Assembly (NCBI RefSeq): GCF_012926505.1
Contig: NZ_JABBNT010000002.1
Location: 806,001 to 870,000, forward strand
Length of the DNA: 64,000 nt
Source: Pacificispira spongiicola
Lineage (GTDB): Bacteria; Pseudomonadota; Alphaproteobacteria; UBA8366; Aestuariispiraceae
Direction: 5' to 3'
Below, piece after piece: positions 8,483 to 18,179 of the stretch; position 1 is the first letter of the stretch, and every line of letters begins with the position of its first letter. The translations under genes and the position numbers were made by a program. The notes under the pieces were generated by a model. That model saw only the letters and a program-made list of their open reading frames with translations, did not search any database and had not been told where the DNA came from.

Positions 8483-11350
8483 GTGGAACGAACGTTTTGG
8501 ATACAGGGGCGCACCGGGCGCTATTGGCAGAATCTGGAAAGCCTCGAGTCTGACCAGACGGCCATCATGCGTTTGGGGGCGTTGATCAGCGAGGATCGTT
8601 ACGACGAACTTCGCCTTATCCAGGCGCAGGTCTCCCCCATTTCCGGCGAAACCGAATATGCCGACATTGTCACCGTGCGCGACGGCCAAGTCGTGGATTC
8701 GCCCATGTTGCGGGCGCAGGCCGCCGCTGCGGCGCATTTCAACCTGCCCGACGACGAAGCGCCGATCCAGGCAGGTTCGGTTACCCAGAACACCGCCCCG
8801 TTCCAGCCGACCGGCCCTCAGCCGGACCTTCCGCCCGCGCCGGTGGGACACAATTCGGACAGCCGTGATACCACCGGACTGCCTCCCGAAGACATGCTGG
8901 ACCCGGACAACCACCCCCAGCTTCGCTTCTGGCCGACGGTCAAACCGGAACATATGCAAGGCAGTCTGGGCCTGCATGGTGAGGAACATTGGGTCGAACA
9001 GGATCCGGAACCGGCGCCCCACCCCGCGTCGACCGCGGGCCGCCGCCAGATCGACGAATCCCGCGAACCGGCTTTCGAACGTCCATACGCGCCGCAGCCC
9101 TATTCCCCCCCGCCGAAATCGACGCCGAAACTGGCCGACGACGAATTCCTGGCGGGCGGTTGGCGCATTCCAGGCAATCTGAACGACGACGGCAATCCCG
9201 CGCCGTCCACGGATAGCGGCCTAAAGGCCCCCGGCACTGAGACGTATCAGCGCCGAAACCTGACCGCCGATCCGACGGAACGACGTTCCGGACAGACCCG
9301 CGTGCAAGGCTTCCTGTCATCCCTGCGCAAGCCTTCCACCCGTCGTCAGGGTCGCCGCGAAGATCCCACCGCCCCGCGTGAGCGGAAATCGAGCGGCAGT
9401 GCCAGCCGCGCCGCGTTGATGAGCGGCGTGTTCGCCGGCGCTCTTGCCTCCGGTCTTGCCTTGTCAGCCATCAATCCGGACTTCGCGGGCCGTGTCTTTG
9501 CCGGGATTTCCGGGCAATTCGGCACGATGCTGCCGAGCGCGGGCCTGATCGAGGCCATTGAATCCGGCGACCTGCAATCCGTTCGAGCGCGCCTTGCAGA
9601 AGGCGTCGATCCCAACATGGTTGATATGGAAGGCAATCCGGCCTTGCTGCGCGCCGCGCGGGCTGGAAACCTTGCCGCGGTCAGTCTGCTGCTGCAGGCG
9701 GGAGCGGATCCGACCCTGCCCAGCAAGGACGGCCGTTCCGTCCTGCACCGTGTCGCCGCCGAAGGCCGCAGTCAGGCCCTGCAACGCATGATCGATGCCG
9801 GGGCACCGGTCGATTTGGCGGGCGGCGTCTATGGCTGCCTGACGCCACTATCCGTCGCCGCCGCCAATGGCCGTGTCCGCGCCGCCTCTCTCCTGGCCGA
9901 GCGCGGGGCGGCGCTGACGGCGCAACGCGGCTGCAATGTCGGACCGATCGAAATCGCGGCGGCCCATCCTCATGTTCTCGCGCGGCTGGAACAAATTCGT
10001 GCCGAACAGGATGCGCTCGTTCGCCTGTCCGGCGCCGGACAAGCAACGAACCAAGTCAGCCCCGGAAGTGAATTGCTGACCGAGGCACTGACCGCCCCGG
10101 CACAGATGCAGGACGGTCCCGCCATTCCGGGTCAGACGGAATCCGCACCCGCCTTGGAAACCGCCCAGGCGGGCCAAGCCCCGTCCGGAGAGGCCCCGTC
10201 CGCCGCCGGTCGCGCCCTGGCCGAAGCCGTCGCCAAACTGGCCGATATCGAACCGGCCGCGACAACGGACGGCACCGATACCGCGACCGAAACCGCCTCT
10301 GTCTTCCAACCCCCGGCCAAGCCCGCCCCGCCCGTGGCGCAGGCCGACCCGCGCGTGTTCACGGCAAAACTGAAATCCGCGATCGATCGGGGCGATCAGG
10401 GGGCCGTTGTTGCCCTGCTGGACGGCGCACCATCCGACTTCAAACTGGATGAAGCCCGCTTTGCCGTGGAAGATTCCTTCGGGTCCGGTGTTCGATCCGC
10501 CCTGGAACAGGCGGCCCTCCACGGTCAGTCGGATATCGTCCGACTGCTGGTGTCGGACGGCGCCTCTATCCCGCCGCGCCTGATCCACCGCGTCGTTCAG
10601 AATGCCGACCGCCCCGATCTGGCCGGGATTCTGGGGGTGCTGCTTGAAAAAGGCGGCGACCCGAACGCCATGTCGGATGGCCTGACCCCGCTGATGCGCG
10701 CCTCGCTGAAAGGCGATCCGCAGACCGCCTATATGCTGATGGCCTTCGGCGCCGATCCGAAGATCGTGTCGACGGACGGACGTCAGGCGTCGGATTATGC
10801 CCGGGAAGCCGGACGCGCCGATCTGGAAGAACGCCTCGTCCTCGCCGCCAGCGAACAGGATTACGGCAATCTGATGATGGGATTGAGCTGGTCCGACACG
10901 CTGGCCAGCCTGCGCGACAAGATCGAGGTTTGTAAGGATATCGGTGACGATTTCACCGCCTGCAAACTGAATGTCGACAGCTTCCTGACAGATGCGAAAG
11001 TCGTCGTCGCACAGTTCGACAGAAAGGCGTCGGACCGTCTTGTCGCAATTCAGGTGGACAGTCGTCCGCTGACCAATCCGTCCTCCGCCATTGCGCAATT
11101 CGACGCCGCGCGGCGCGCCATTCAGGATCGTATTCCGGAAGGCCATGCGGGCTTCGTCACCGCCGAATACGAAAACCAGGAAACGCTGTTCCGCGATCTG
11201 CGTCCGGAAACCAATCGGGGCCGGTATTTCACCTATTGGCCCGATCAGGATCGCCGCCGCCCGGTCTTCATTCACTTGAAGCTGTCCGGCCTGGACGATC
11301 AGCACGGCTTCTACCGCCTGGTTATCGGCAACCCGTTCCGGGCCAGTTAA
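8483..11350 (+). CDS. Large membrane-anchored ankyrin-repeat protein
   Basis: About 955 residues in four parts. First, a small folded N-terminal domain (about 1-75; WIQGRTGRYWQNLESLES). Second, a long Pro/Arg-rich disordered linker, then one membrane helix (about 311-331, SGVFAGALASGLALSAI). Third, an ankyrin block (about 356-480, with repeats such as GNLAAVSLLLQAGADPTLPS), an Ala/Pro-rich linker, and a second ankyrin block (about 625-790, GDPQTAYMLMAFGADPKIVS). Fourth, a C-terminal domain I do not recognise (DTLASLRDKIEVCKDIGDDF onward). Of GTG 8456 and GTG 8483 I chose the latter for its GGGA site. It looks like a single-gene unit ending in a terminator. Probably a scaffold; no enzyme motif seen. 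Confidence 0.75.
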   Translation: MERTFWIQGRTGRYWQNLESLESDQTAIMRLGALISEDRYDELRLIQAQVSPISGETEYADIVTVRDGQVVDSPMLRAQAAAAAHFNLPDDEAPIQAGSVTQNTAPFQPTGPQPDLPPAPVGHNSDSRDTTGLPPEDMLDPDNHPQLRFWPTVKPEHMQGSLGLHGEEHWVEQDPEPAPHPASTAGRRQIDESREPAFERPYAPQPYSPPPKSTPKLADDEFLAGGWRIPGNLNDDGNPAPSTDSGLKAPGTETYQRRNLTADPTERRSGQTRVQGFLSSLRKPSTRRQGRREDPTAPRERKSSGSASRAALMSGVFAGALASGLALSAINPDFAGRVFAGISGQFGTMLPSAGLIEAIESGDLQSVRARLAEGVDPNMVDMEGNPALLRAARAGNLAAVSLLLQAGADPTLPSKDGRSVLHRVAAEGRSQALQRMIDAGAPVDLAGGVYGCLTPLSVAAANGRVRAASLLAERGAALTAQRGCNVGPIEIAAAHPHVLARLEQIRAEQDALVRLSGAGQATNQVSPGSELLTEALTAPAQMQDGPAIPGQTESAPALETAQAGQAPSGEAPSAAGRALAEAVAKLADIEPAATTDGTDTATETASVFQPPAKPAPPVAQADPRVFTAKLKSAIDRGDQGAVVALLDGAPSDFKLDEARFAVEDSFGSGVRSALEQAALHGQSDIVRLLVSDGASIPPRLIHRVVQNADRPDLAGILGVLLEKGGDPNAMSDGLTPLMRASLKGDPQTAYMLMAFGADPKIVSTDGRQASDYAREAGRADLEERLVLAASEQDYGNLMMGLSWSDTLASLRDKIEVCKDIGDDFTACKLNVDSFLTDAKVVVAQFDRKASDRLVAIQVDSRPLTNPSSAIAQFDAARRAIQDRIPEGHAGFVTAEYENQETLFRDLRPETNRGRYFTYWPDQDRRRPVFIHLKLSGLDDQHGFYRLVIGNPFRAS

Positions 11351-11355
11351 CCGAC

Positions 11356-11380
11356 GCGGCTGCTAGCCGCCCCAATTTTT
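11356..11380 (+). terminator. Terminator of the ankyrin gene
   Basis: Six-bp stem GCGGCT / AGCCGC with a three-base loop followed by CCCAATTTTT. It begins six bases after the ankyrin stop and overlaps the stop codon and last codons of the convergent aminotransferase gene. Confidence 0.65.
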
Positions 11381-12517
11381 CAGGGCTTCCGCAGCGGCTT
11401 CGATTTCCTCCGTCGATCCGGCAAAGGAAAACCGCACCGTTCGGTTGCCGCGATCCGCATCGAAATCCAGGCCGGAGGTAATTGCCACGCCGGTTTCGTT
11501 CAGGATGCGAGCGCAAAAATCACGACTGTCATTCGTGCGCGTCCCGACATCGGCATAGAGGTAGAAGGCCCCGTCCGACGGCGCCAAATCGCTGAAACCT
11601 GCCTTCGGCAGTTCCGCCAGCAGGAATTCCCGGTTCGCTCCGTAGCGTGCCAGATTGGCCTGCAATTCGTCATGGCAGTCGAAGGCCGCGACGGCCGCGA
11701 TCTGGCTGAGTGTCGGCGGAGAGATGAACAGGTTCTGCGCCAGACATTCGACGGCGCGCAGCATGTCTTCCGGCACGACCAACCAGCCGAGCCGCCATCC
11801 GGTCATCGAGAAATATTTCGAGAAACTGTTCACCACCACCACGCCAGAATCGAGTCCGGCAGCGGATACGGCAGGCTCCCCAAAGGTGATGCCGTGATAG
11901 ATTTCATCCGAAATCACCCGAATGCCCTTGTCTCGGCAATAGTCGAGCAACGCCGTCAGCGCCTCGCGTCCCAGCATGGTTCCTGCCGGGTTGGACGGCG
12001 ACGCGACGATCAAGCCGTCGATCGGGCCGTCTTCCATCGCCTTTTCCAGCAAGGCCGGTGTCGGTTGGAAACGGTCTTCTGCCTGGGCGGGCAGCATGAC
12101 CGGATCGATCCCCAGTGCCGACAGAATATGTCGGTAGCAAGGATATCCCGGCGCCGCCAGGGCGACACGATCCCCCGGATCGAAGGCGGCCAGGAAGCTG
12201 AGGATGAAGCCGCCGGACGACCCTGTGGTAACCACGATCCGGTCTTCCGGCACTTTGATTCCATAGCGGTCGGCATAATCCGTCGCGATCGCGGCGCGCA
12301 GTTCGGGAATCCCCAGGGCGACGGTATAGCCGATGCGATCCCCGTCTAGCGCCTTATGCGCGGCCTCGATCACGCCGCGCGGGGCAGAGGTACCGGGCTG
12401 TCCGACTTCCAGATGGTAGACCGCTTTCCCTTCGCGTTCGCGCAAGGCAGCCGCCCGCATGACCTCCATCACCAGGAATGCCGGAATGGCGCCCCGGCGG
12501 CCGACCTTCAGCGCCAT
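11363..12517 (-). CDS. Class I/II PLP-dependent aminotransferase
   Basis: A 384-residue fold type I aminotransferase. The PLP lysine lies in the signature SFSKYFSMTGWRLGW. Also seen are the cofactor-stacking region TTGSSGGF, the SPSNPAGT motif, the Asp-Tyr pair SDEIYHG, and the C-terminal carboxylate-binding Arg in RFSFAGS. It belongs to the aspartate/aromatic aminotransferase branch; the substrate cannot be read. ATG 12517 overlaps the stop of the upstream GGT-like gene by one base (TGATG), so the two are coupled. Confidence 0.88.
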   Translation of the reverse strand: MALKVGRRGAIPAFLVMEVMRAAALREREGKAVYHLEVGQPGTSAPRGVIEAAHKALDGDRIGYTVALGIPELRAAIATDYADRYGIKVPEDRIVVTTGSSGGFILSFLAAFDPGDRVALAAPGYPCYRHILSALGIDPVMLPAQAEDRFQPTPALLEKAMEDGPIDGLIVASPSNPAGTMLGREALTALLDYCRDKGIRVISDEIYHGITFGEPAVSAAGLDSGVVVVNSFSKYFSMTGWRLGWLVVPEDMLRAVECLAQNLFISPPTLSQIAAVAAFDCHDELQANLARYGANREFLLAELPKAGFSDLAPSDGAFYLYADVGTRTNDSRDFCARILNETGVAITSGLDFDADRGNRTVRFSFAGSTEEIEAAAEALKNWGG

Positions 12518-14160
12518 CAACTACCGCTTTCGGAATATGGGGCCAGACCGTGACCGCGCGGATCGGAAACCGCCTGACAGGTGCGCGCTTCCGTAGATGT
12601 TCCGTCCAAGCCCTTGGGACAATAGATCGCCGAGGCGCGCCCCTGCCAATCGAGGCGCGAAACCTTATGTCCCTTCGCCGACAGGGATTGTGCCAAGGCA
12701 TCGCCGTTTCGGTTTTCGACGATTACCGCATCGGGAACGTCGACCGCCAGGAAACGCGGTTCCTCGATGCTTTGTTCAATCGTCTGCCCGGCCAGCAACG
12801 TATCCGCCAGCACTTGCACGGTCGTGGCGGGGGCCAATGGTCCGCCGCTGGCCGCCAGCGCCATCTTGAACCGAAAGGTATTCGCATTGGTCACCATGAC
12901 GGGGCCGAGGCCGAGCGGATTGCGACCCTGGAGTCCCGGTGCGGCGGCAAGAATGATACCCGTTCCGTCCGCAATCCGACCGGTGCCGAACGGATTGTAC
13001 AGTGTCAGATTGCAGGCGATCCCCATCCCGTCCTTGTCGACGACGACGAACCCGGTTCCGGAAATCACCTCGGCCAATTGGCGGCCTTTCGGGTCCAACA
13101 CGTTCCCCGGCGTCGGACGCGTCGGGTCATAGGTCGCCAACAAAGCGGCGGCACGATCCGGATCGGTAACTTGCTCCACGGGCATGCTGCTGTTGAAACC
13201 GGGCGCCAGCCAGGTCTTACGATCCGCGGAGGCACGCTTCATAACCTCCGCCAGAAGATGCGGGCGTTCCGACGCATCCGCCTCGGCGTAACGGTCATCA
13301 TCCGCCAGCATTCGCCACATCACCGCTTCCATCGGACCACCGGCGGCGGGCGGCGGCGCGAAGGACAATTCGTCATTGTCATAAAGGATCGTAATCGGCA
13401 GGCGCCACGTCGGGGAATAGGCGCTCAATTCCTCAAAAGTCAGATTGCCGCCCGCGTTCTTTACGCCGTCGACAATTCGGCGGGCCAGCACCCCTTGGTA
13501 GAACGCTCCGGCCCCGTTGGCGCGAATCTGTCCCAAGACCCCGGCCAAGTCGGCCTGAATCAGCTTGTCGCCTTCCCCGACCAAGCGACCGCTGGGCGCG
13601 AAAACGCGGCTCATCGCCGGTTCCCGGTACAGCGCATCCGCCGCACGCGTCAATTCATAGGTCATGGCTCGCGAAACGCGATACCCCAACCGCGCCAGCC
13701 GTTCCGCCGGGGTTACGACTCCGCGCCAGGGGAACCGACCGTATCGCGCATGAAGCGCCGCCATCCCGCGCACAAATGTCGGCACGGCAGAAGGGCGATC
13801 GCCGCCCGTACCGGAGGCTGCGGGGGGCACGAAATCCAATACTTCCGTAAGGCCCAGCACGGCATCGTGGACGAGGCAGACACCGCCACCGCCCAACCCC
13901 GCCGCCTGCGGGTAGGTCACGGACAGCGCGAAGCCCATGGCCACGGCCGCATCAGCCGCGCTCCCTCCGGAGGTCAGAACATTGCGGCCGATCAGAGCCG
14001 CCGTCGGTTCTTCCGACGACACGCCGCCGTAAAACCCCTCGATATAGCCGACATTCCCATACTGGGATTCGCCCCCGCCGGAGCAGGCGGATACCGCAAA
14101 CATTGCACCGGCGGCCGCCAGCGCGATTGAACGTCTGCGTAACGATCCGGCCACGACCAT
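12517..14160 (-). CDS. Gamma-glutamyltransferase-family lipoprotein with altered active site
   Basis: The 547-residue product, starting at ATG 14160, has a lipobox AVSAC (Cys 26), so it is probably a periplasmic lipoprotein. The Ntn-hydrolase fold of GGT is recognisable: GGSAADAAVAMGFALSVTYP, GLGGGG (89-94), FAPPPAAGG and NPFGTGRIADGTG. Two key positions differ. The processing/catalytic TTHxSVVD becomes GTGFVVVD (368-375), with Gly at the nucleophile position, and the substrate-binding Arg of DFRE is lost (DFVPP, 109-113). It may be an inactive paralogue, or may use Ser367 or Thr369. It is coupled to an aminotransferase. Family sure, activity doubtful. Confidence 0.75.
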   Translation of the reverse strand: MVVAGSLRRRSIALAAAGAMFAVSACSGGGESQYGNVGYIEGFYGGVSSEEPTAALIGRNVLTSGGSAADAAVAMGFALSVTYPQAAGLGGGGVCLVHDAVLGLTEVLDFVPPAASGTGGDRPSAVPTFVRGMAALHARYGRFPWRGVVTPAERLARLGYRVSRAMTYELTRAADALYREPAMSRVFAPSGRLVGEGDKLIQADLAGVLGQIRANGAGAFYQGVLARRIVDGVKNAGGNLTFEELSAYSPTWRLPITILYDNDELSFAPPPAAGGPMEAVMWRMLADDDRYAEADASERPHLLAEVMKRASADRKTWLAPGFNSSMPVEQVTDPDRAAALLATYDPTRPTPGNVLDPKGRQLAEVISGTGFVVVDKDGMGIACNLTLYNPFGTGRIADGTGIILAAAPGLQGRNPLGLGPVMVTNANTFRFKMALAASGGPLAPATTVQVLADTLLAGQTIEQSIEEPRFLAVDVPDAVIVENRNGDALAQSLSAKGHKVSRLDWQGRASAIYCPKGLDGTSTEARTCQAVSDPRGHGLAPYSESGS

Positions 14161-14237
14161 GCGCAGAGGGGGTTTGAACCGAAAGGGCACAATCCCTAGA
14201 TTACGAGTCCTGAGAGGCGCGGTGAAACGCTCTTGCC

Positions 14238-15656
14238 ATGATATCGGAGCACCGAACAAGGATGCGAACCCTCCTGCAAAATCTCCGTGGTCTCATGCGG
14301 TCATCCCGTCGGACCGCCGGATTGCTTATTCTTCTGGCCGCCATCACTGGCGGGGCGGCGGCGAGTGTGCCCGCTTCGCAGGCGTATGCGCAAGACCGCG
14401 ATACGACCTTTATCCGCGATACGGAAATCGAAAACACGATCCGCTACTACCTGCAGCGCATATATGAAGCCGCCGGCGTGGATTCCAGCGCTATCAGCAT
14501 TCATCTGATCCGGGACAATCAATTGAATGCCTTTGTTGCGGGCGGCCAGCGCATCTTCATTTATACCGGTTTGTTGACGCGCGCGGATAACGCCGGTCAG
14601 GTTATCGGCGTTATGGCCCACGAATTGGGGCACATCACCGGCGGTCATTTGTCCAAATTTCGTGACACATTGGAAAATTCGCAGGCCATGGCGATTGCCG
14701 GTATGTTGCTGGGCCTGGGCGGGGCGATCCTGACCGGAGACGGGCAAGCCTATGCCGCCGGTGCCTCCTTGGGGCAACAGATCGGGACACGCAACTTCCT
14801 GCAATATTCGCGAGCGAACGAACAGGCGGCGGATCAGGCCGCCGTGACCTTCCTGGACGAGGCCGGAATGTCGTCCAAGGGCATGCTGGAATTTATGACG
14901 ATCCTGCACAATCAATCGAAACTCTACAGCGAGGGTGCCGACCCCTATACCCGCACCCACCCTCTGACCGAAGACCGTATCGCCTTCATCAAGCATCATG
15001 TCGAAGAATCGAAACTGAGCGACGTGCCGCTGCCGCCCGAATACGACCTGATTCATCAGCGGATGCGCGCGAAACTGATCGGCTATATCACCCCGCAACA
15101 GGCGCTGAAGACCTATCCGACATCGGACACGTCCGATCCCGCGCGCTATGCCCGGGCGATCGCCTATATGGAATTGTTCAAGGTCGACGACTCTTTGGCG
15201 GAGATCGATACGTTGCTGGCCAAACATCCGGACGATCCGTTCTATCACGAAACCAAGGGCGATATCCTGCAGCGGGCTCACCGCGTCGAAGAAGCCGCCG
15301 ATTCCTATCGTGCCGCGATCAAGATGCTGCCCTGGGCAGCCCTGATCCGCACAAGTCTCGCCCGGGTGTTACTGGAAACCGGGAACCCGGACGACGTTCA
15401 GGAAGCCCTAGACAACGCGAACGTCGCCCTTGGATACGAACCGAATTTGACATCCGCCTGGAGCTTAAAGGGACAAGCCCATGAACGTCGCGGCGAGACC
15501 GGCATGGCCCTTCTGACCCAAGCGGAAGTCGCGATCCGGCGCGGCGACAAACCCCAAGCGAAAGCGCAGGCGAAGCGGGCGATGGAACTGCTGCCGGAAG
15601 GGTCCGGGTCCTGGATTCAGGCGCAGGACATTTCCTATCGCGCCGACGATAAGTGA
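14238..15656 (+). CDS. Periplasmic M48 metalloprotease with TPR repeats (BepA-like)
   Basis: A 472-residue protein with an N-terminal signal sequence (hydrophobic LLILLAAITGGAAAS, cleavage after AYAQ), an M48 peptidase domain with the zinc motif HELGH followed by ITGGHLSK, the third ligand region NEQAADQAAVTF, and C-terminal TPR-like helices (about 285-470). This is the BepA/YfgC architecture, which assembles or degrades outer-membrane proteins. ATG 14262 is an alternative start. Divergent from the GGT-like gene, and followed at a distance by a DsbA-like gene, fitting an envelope-quality role. Confidence 0.88.
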   Translation: MISEHRTRMRTLLQNLRGLMRSSRRTAGLLILLAAITGGAAASVPASQAYAQDRDTTFIRDTEIENTIRYYLQRIYEAAGVDSSAISIHLIRDNQLNAFVAGGQRIFIYTGLLTRADNAGQVIGVMAHELGHITGGHLSKFRDTLENSQAMAIAGMLLGLGGAILTGDGQAYAAGASLGQQIGTRNFLQYSRANEQAADQAAVTFLDEAGMSSKGMLEFMTILHNQSKLYSEGADPYTRTHPLTEDRIAFIKHHVEESKLSDVPLPPEYDLIHQRMRAKLIGYITPQQALKTYPTSDTSDPARYARAIAYMELFKVDDSLAEIDTLLAKHPDDPFYHETKGDILQRAHRVEEAADSYRAAIKMLPWAALIRTSLARVLLETGNPDDVQEALDNANVALGYEPNLTSAWSLKGQAHERRGETGMALLTQAEVAIRRGDKPQAKAQAKRAMELLPEGSGSWIQAQDISYRADDK

Positions 15657-15787
15657 CATAGGTATTGTCCATTACGACCACCGGCGGGCGGCGGGGCCGA
15701 AGGTCACAGTCGCGCGATTGCCTCTTTTCCGGCCTCCGGGAACGGGATAAGACGACTGACCCTGCTGCAGACAAAGGAACCGACCCA

Positions 15788-16558
15788 GTGACCGCCCTTC
15801 CGATTTTCCGTGCCGGACGCATCGCGGCCTTCGCGTTTTTCGCCCTTCTAACCGTCTGCACCCTGCCTTTCTCCGGTCATGCCGAAGACGTCGATGCGAC
15901 CGAACGCGCCAAGATCGAATCCGTCGTCCGCGACTACATCATGGCCAATCCGGAAATCATCGTGGATGCGCTGAAGGAATTGGAACGCCGCGAAAAAGTC
16001 GCCGCCGATGAAAAGCGCAGCGCCGTAATCGCCCAACTGGTGCCGTCCCTCTTGGCCGATCCCATGACCCCGGTCGTCGGCAATGTCGACGGCGACGTCG
16101 TCATGGTCGAATTCTTCGACTATCAGTGCGGATACTGCAAACGCCTGTTCCCCGATCTGAAAACGGCGATGGCCGAAGACGACGGGTTGAAGGTCGTCTT
16201 CGCCGAATATCCGATCCTCAGCCCGGCCTCCGTGGTTGCCGCCCGTGCAGCGATCGCCGCAAAGAACCAGGACAAATACTGGGACTTCCATGTTGCCCTG
16301 ATGAGCCATGAAGGCCGTTTGGACGAAACCGTTATCATGGACGTTGCGGACTCCGTCGGCTTGGACACGGATCGGCTTGCGACCGACATGAAATCGGACG
16401 CCGTAACAACGCATCTACGCACCGTGCAAGCCATGGCCCAGGCCCTGGGCGTCACCGGGACCCCCGCCATGGTAATCGGCGATCAATATGTCGGCGGCTA
16501 TGTCCCGTTGGCGCATTTGAAGGCGCTATTCGCGCAAGCCCGCGACAAGGCCAGTTGA
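15788..16558 (+). CDS. DsbA-family thiol oxidoreductase with ScsC-like N-terminus
   Basis: The frame is open from 15665, but GTG 15788 with an AAAGGA site gives 256 residues beginning with a signal peptide (hydrophobic AAFAFFALLTVC, cleavage near GHAED). A helical N-terminal segment (IESVVRDYIMANPEIIVDAL) matches the oligomerisation region of ScsC-type proteins. A thioredoxin fold follows with redox CGYC in FFDYQCGYCKR and the cis-Pro loop VTGTPAMVIGDQYVGGY. It catalyses disulfide formation or isomerisation in the periplasm. sfsA begins three bases after its stop. Confidence 0.88.
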   Translation: MTALPIFRAGRIAAFAFFALLTVCTLPFSGHAEDVDATERAKIESVVRDYIMANPEIIVDALKELERREKVAADEKRSAVIAQLVPSLLADPMTPVVGNVDGDVVMVEFFDYQCGYCKRLFPDLKTAMAEDDGLKVVFAEYPILSPASVVAARAAIAAKNQDKYWDFHVALMSHEGRLDETVIMDVADSVGLDTDRLATDMKSDAVTTHLRTVQAMAQALGVTGTPAMVIGDQYVGGYVPLAHLKALFAQARDKAS

Positions 16559-16561
16559 TCG

Positions 16562-17311
16562 GTGGTACTGCGCTATCCAGAAGCGCTGTCCGAAGGACGT
16601 CTGATCAAGCGGTATAAGCGGTTCCTCGCAGACGTTTTAATGAAGAACGGCCGAACCGTCGTCGCGCATTGCGGCAATCCGGGGTCCATGATGGGCCTGG
16701 CGGAACCGAACAGCCGCGTTTTCCTGCTGCCGAACCGGAATCCGACGGCGAAGCTCGCCTGGCGCTGGGAAATCGCCAGCCAGACCGTCCCGGATGCCGA
16801 GGGGATATCAGGAGAAGTCCTGGTCGGGATCAACACCAATCTGGCAAACCGGATCGTCGAGGCCTCCCTGACGGCGGGACGCATCCGTGCCCTTGCGGGA
16901 TATCCGTCGATCCGACGGGAAGTGAAATACGGCAGCCGCAACAGCCGGATCGATTTTCTGCTGGAAGACGGCGAACGGTCCCTCTGCTATGTCGAAGTGA
17001 AAAGCGTCACCCTGCGCCGACCGGACGGTCCCGATCCGAGCGCGGCGCAATTCCCGGATGCGAAGACCGAACGCGGTGCCAAGCATCTGGCGGAACTGGC
17101 CGATCTGGCCAAAGCCGGAGACCGCGCGGTCATGCTCTACCTTGTCCAGCGGTCGGACTGCACCCATGTTTCTCTGGCCGACGACATCGATCCCGCCTAT
17201 GCGCTGGCTTTCGCGGACGCGCGGGCTGCGGGCGTCGAGGCGATATGCTATGATTGCAAGGTCACGCCCGAGGGCATAGAACTCGGAAAACTGCTGCCCC
17301 TGAAGGCCTGA
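16562..17311 (+). CDS. sfsA: DNA/RNA nuclease SfsA
   Basis: A 249-residue full-length SfsA. It shows KRYKRFLADV, AHCGNPGSMMGL, a PD-(D/E)XK-like core with SRIDFLL and CYVEVKSVTL, and FPDAKTERGAKHL. SfsA was first described as a sugar-fermentation stimulator and later as a nuclease. GTG 16562 is the start, three bases after the DsbA-like gene, so they are probably one operon with map and radC following. Confidence 0.92.
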   Translation: MVLRYPEALSEGRLIKRYKRFLADVLMKNGRTVVAHCGNPGSMMGLAEPNSRVFLLPNRNPTAKLAWRWEIASQTVPDAEGISGEVLVGINTNLANRIVEASLTAGRIRALAGYPSIRREVKYGSRNSRIDFLLEDGERSLCYVEVKSVTLRRPDGPDPSAAQFPDAKTERGAKHLAELADLAKAGDRAVMLYLVQRSDCTHVSLADDIDPAYALAFADARAAGVEAICYDCKVTPEGIELGKLLPLKA

Positions 17312-17357
17312 CCGGGCCGGAACCGGGCGAAGACGTCACGAAAGAGTACCGGAAGAC

Positions 17358-18164
17358 ATGCTGTACAATACCGAAGCAGGCCGTATCAAACTCCACACGC
17401 CGGAAGATTTCGACGGTATGCGCAAGGCGGGTAAACTGGCCGCCGAAACGCTGGACTACATCACCGACTTCGTGAAGCCGGGGGTGACGACCGGCGAACT
17501 GGACCGCCTCTGCCACGAATTCATCACCGATAACGGCGCGATCCCGGCTCCGCTGAATTATCGCGGGTTTCCGAAATCGATCTGCACCAGCATCAACCAT
17601 GTCGTCTGCCACGGTATTCCGGACGACGCGAAAAAGCTGGTCGACGGCGATGTGATGAATATCGACGTGACGGTCATCCTGGACGGGTGGTTCGGCGATA
17701 CCAGCCGCATGTTCCCGGTCGGCGACAAGGTTTCCGTCAAGGCGCGCAACCTGATCGACGTCACCTACCAGTCCATGATGTTGGCGATCGAGGCGGTGAA
17801 GCCGGGCCTGCGCCTGGGCGATCTGGGCCATATCATCCAAAGCTTCGCGGAAGGGCATCGTTTTTCCGTCGTGCGCGATTTCTGCGGCCACGGCCTGGGC
17901 CGGGTCTTCCATGACGCGCCGAGCATTCTGCATTACGGCGAACCGGATACCGGGGTCGAACTGCGCGAAGGCATGTTCTTCACCATCGAACCGATGATCA
18001 ATGCCGGGAAATATCCGGTAAAGGTCCTATCCGACGGCTGGACGGCGGTGACCAAGGACCGGTCCCTGTCGGCGCAGTTCGAACATTCGATCGGCGTCAC
18101 GGCCACCGGTTACGAGATTTTCACCCGGTCGCCGAAAGGCTGGGACAAGCCCCCCTATCTCTAA
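17358..18164 (+). CDS. map: Type I methionine aminopeptidase
   Basis: Removes N-terminal Met from nascent proteins. At 268 residues it has the pita-bread fold ligands: NYRGFPKSICTSINHVVCHG, the metal Asp residues in NIDVTVILDGWFGDTSR, His in FCGHGLGRVFHD, and the Glu residues in FTIEPMIN and QFEHSIGV. Lies between sfsA and radC on the same strand, 15 bases before radC. Confidence 0.96.
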   Translation: MLYNTEAGRIKLHTPEDFDGMRKAGKLAAETLDYITDFVKPGVTTGELDRLCHEFITDNGAIPAPLNYRGFPKSICTSINHVVCHGIPDDAKKLVDGDVMNIDVTVILDGWFGDTSRMFPVGDKVSVKARNLIDVTYQSMMLAIEAVKPGLRLGDLGHIIQSFAEGHRFSVVRDFCGHGLGRVFHDAPSILHYGEPDTGVELREGMFFTIEPMINAGKYPVKVLSDGWTAVTKDRSLSAQFEHSIGVTATGYEIFTRSPKGWDKPPYL

Positions 18165-18179
18165 GAGACCCGCTGCTTC

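Noticed and set aside
9848-11305. 485-codon minus-strand frame opposite the ankyrin gene
   Set aside because: Composition typical of an antisense frame; the plus strand has clear ankyrin repeats.
12478-14130. Long plus-strand open frame opposite the GGT-like gene
   Set aside because: Arg/His-rich shadow of the GC-rich minus-strand gene; no domain, no ribosome site.
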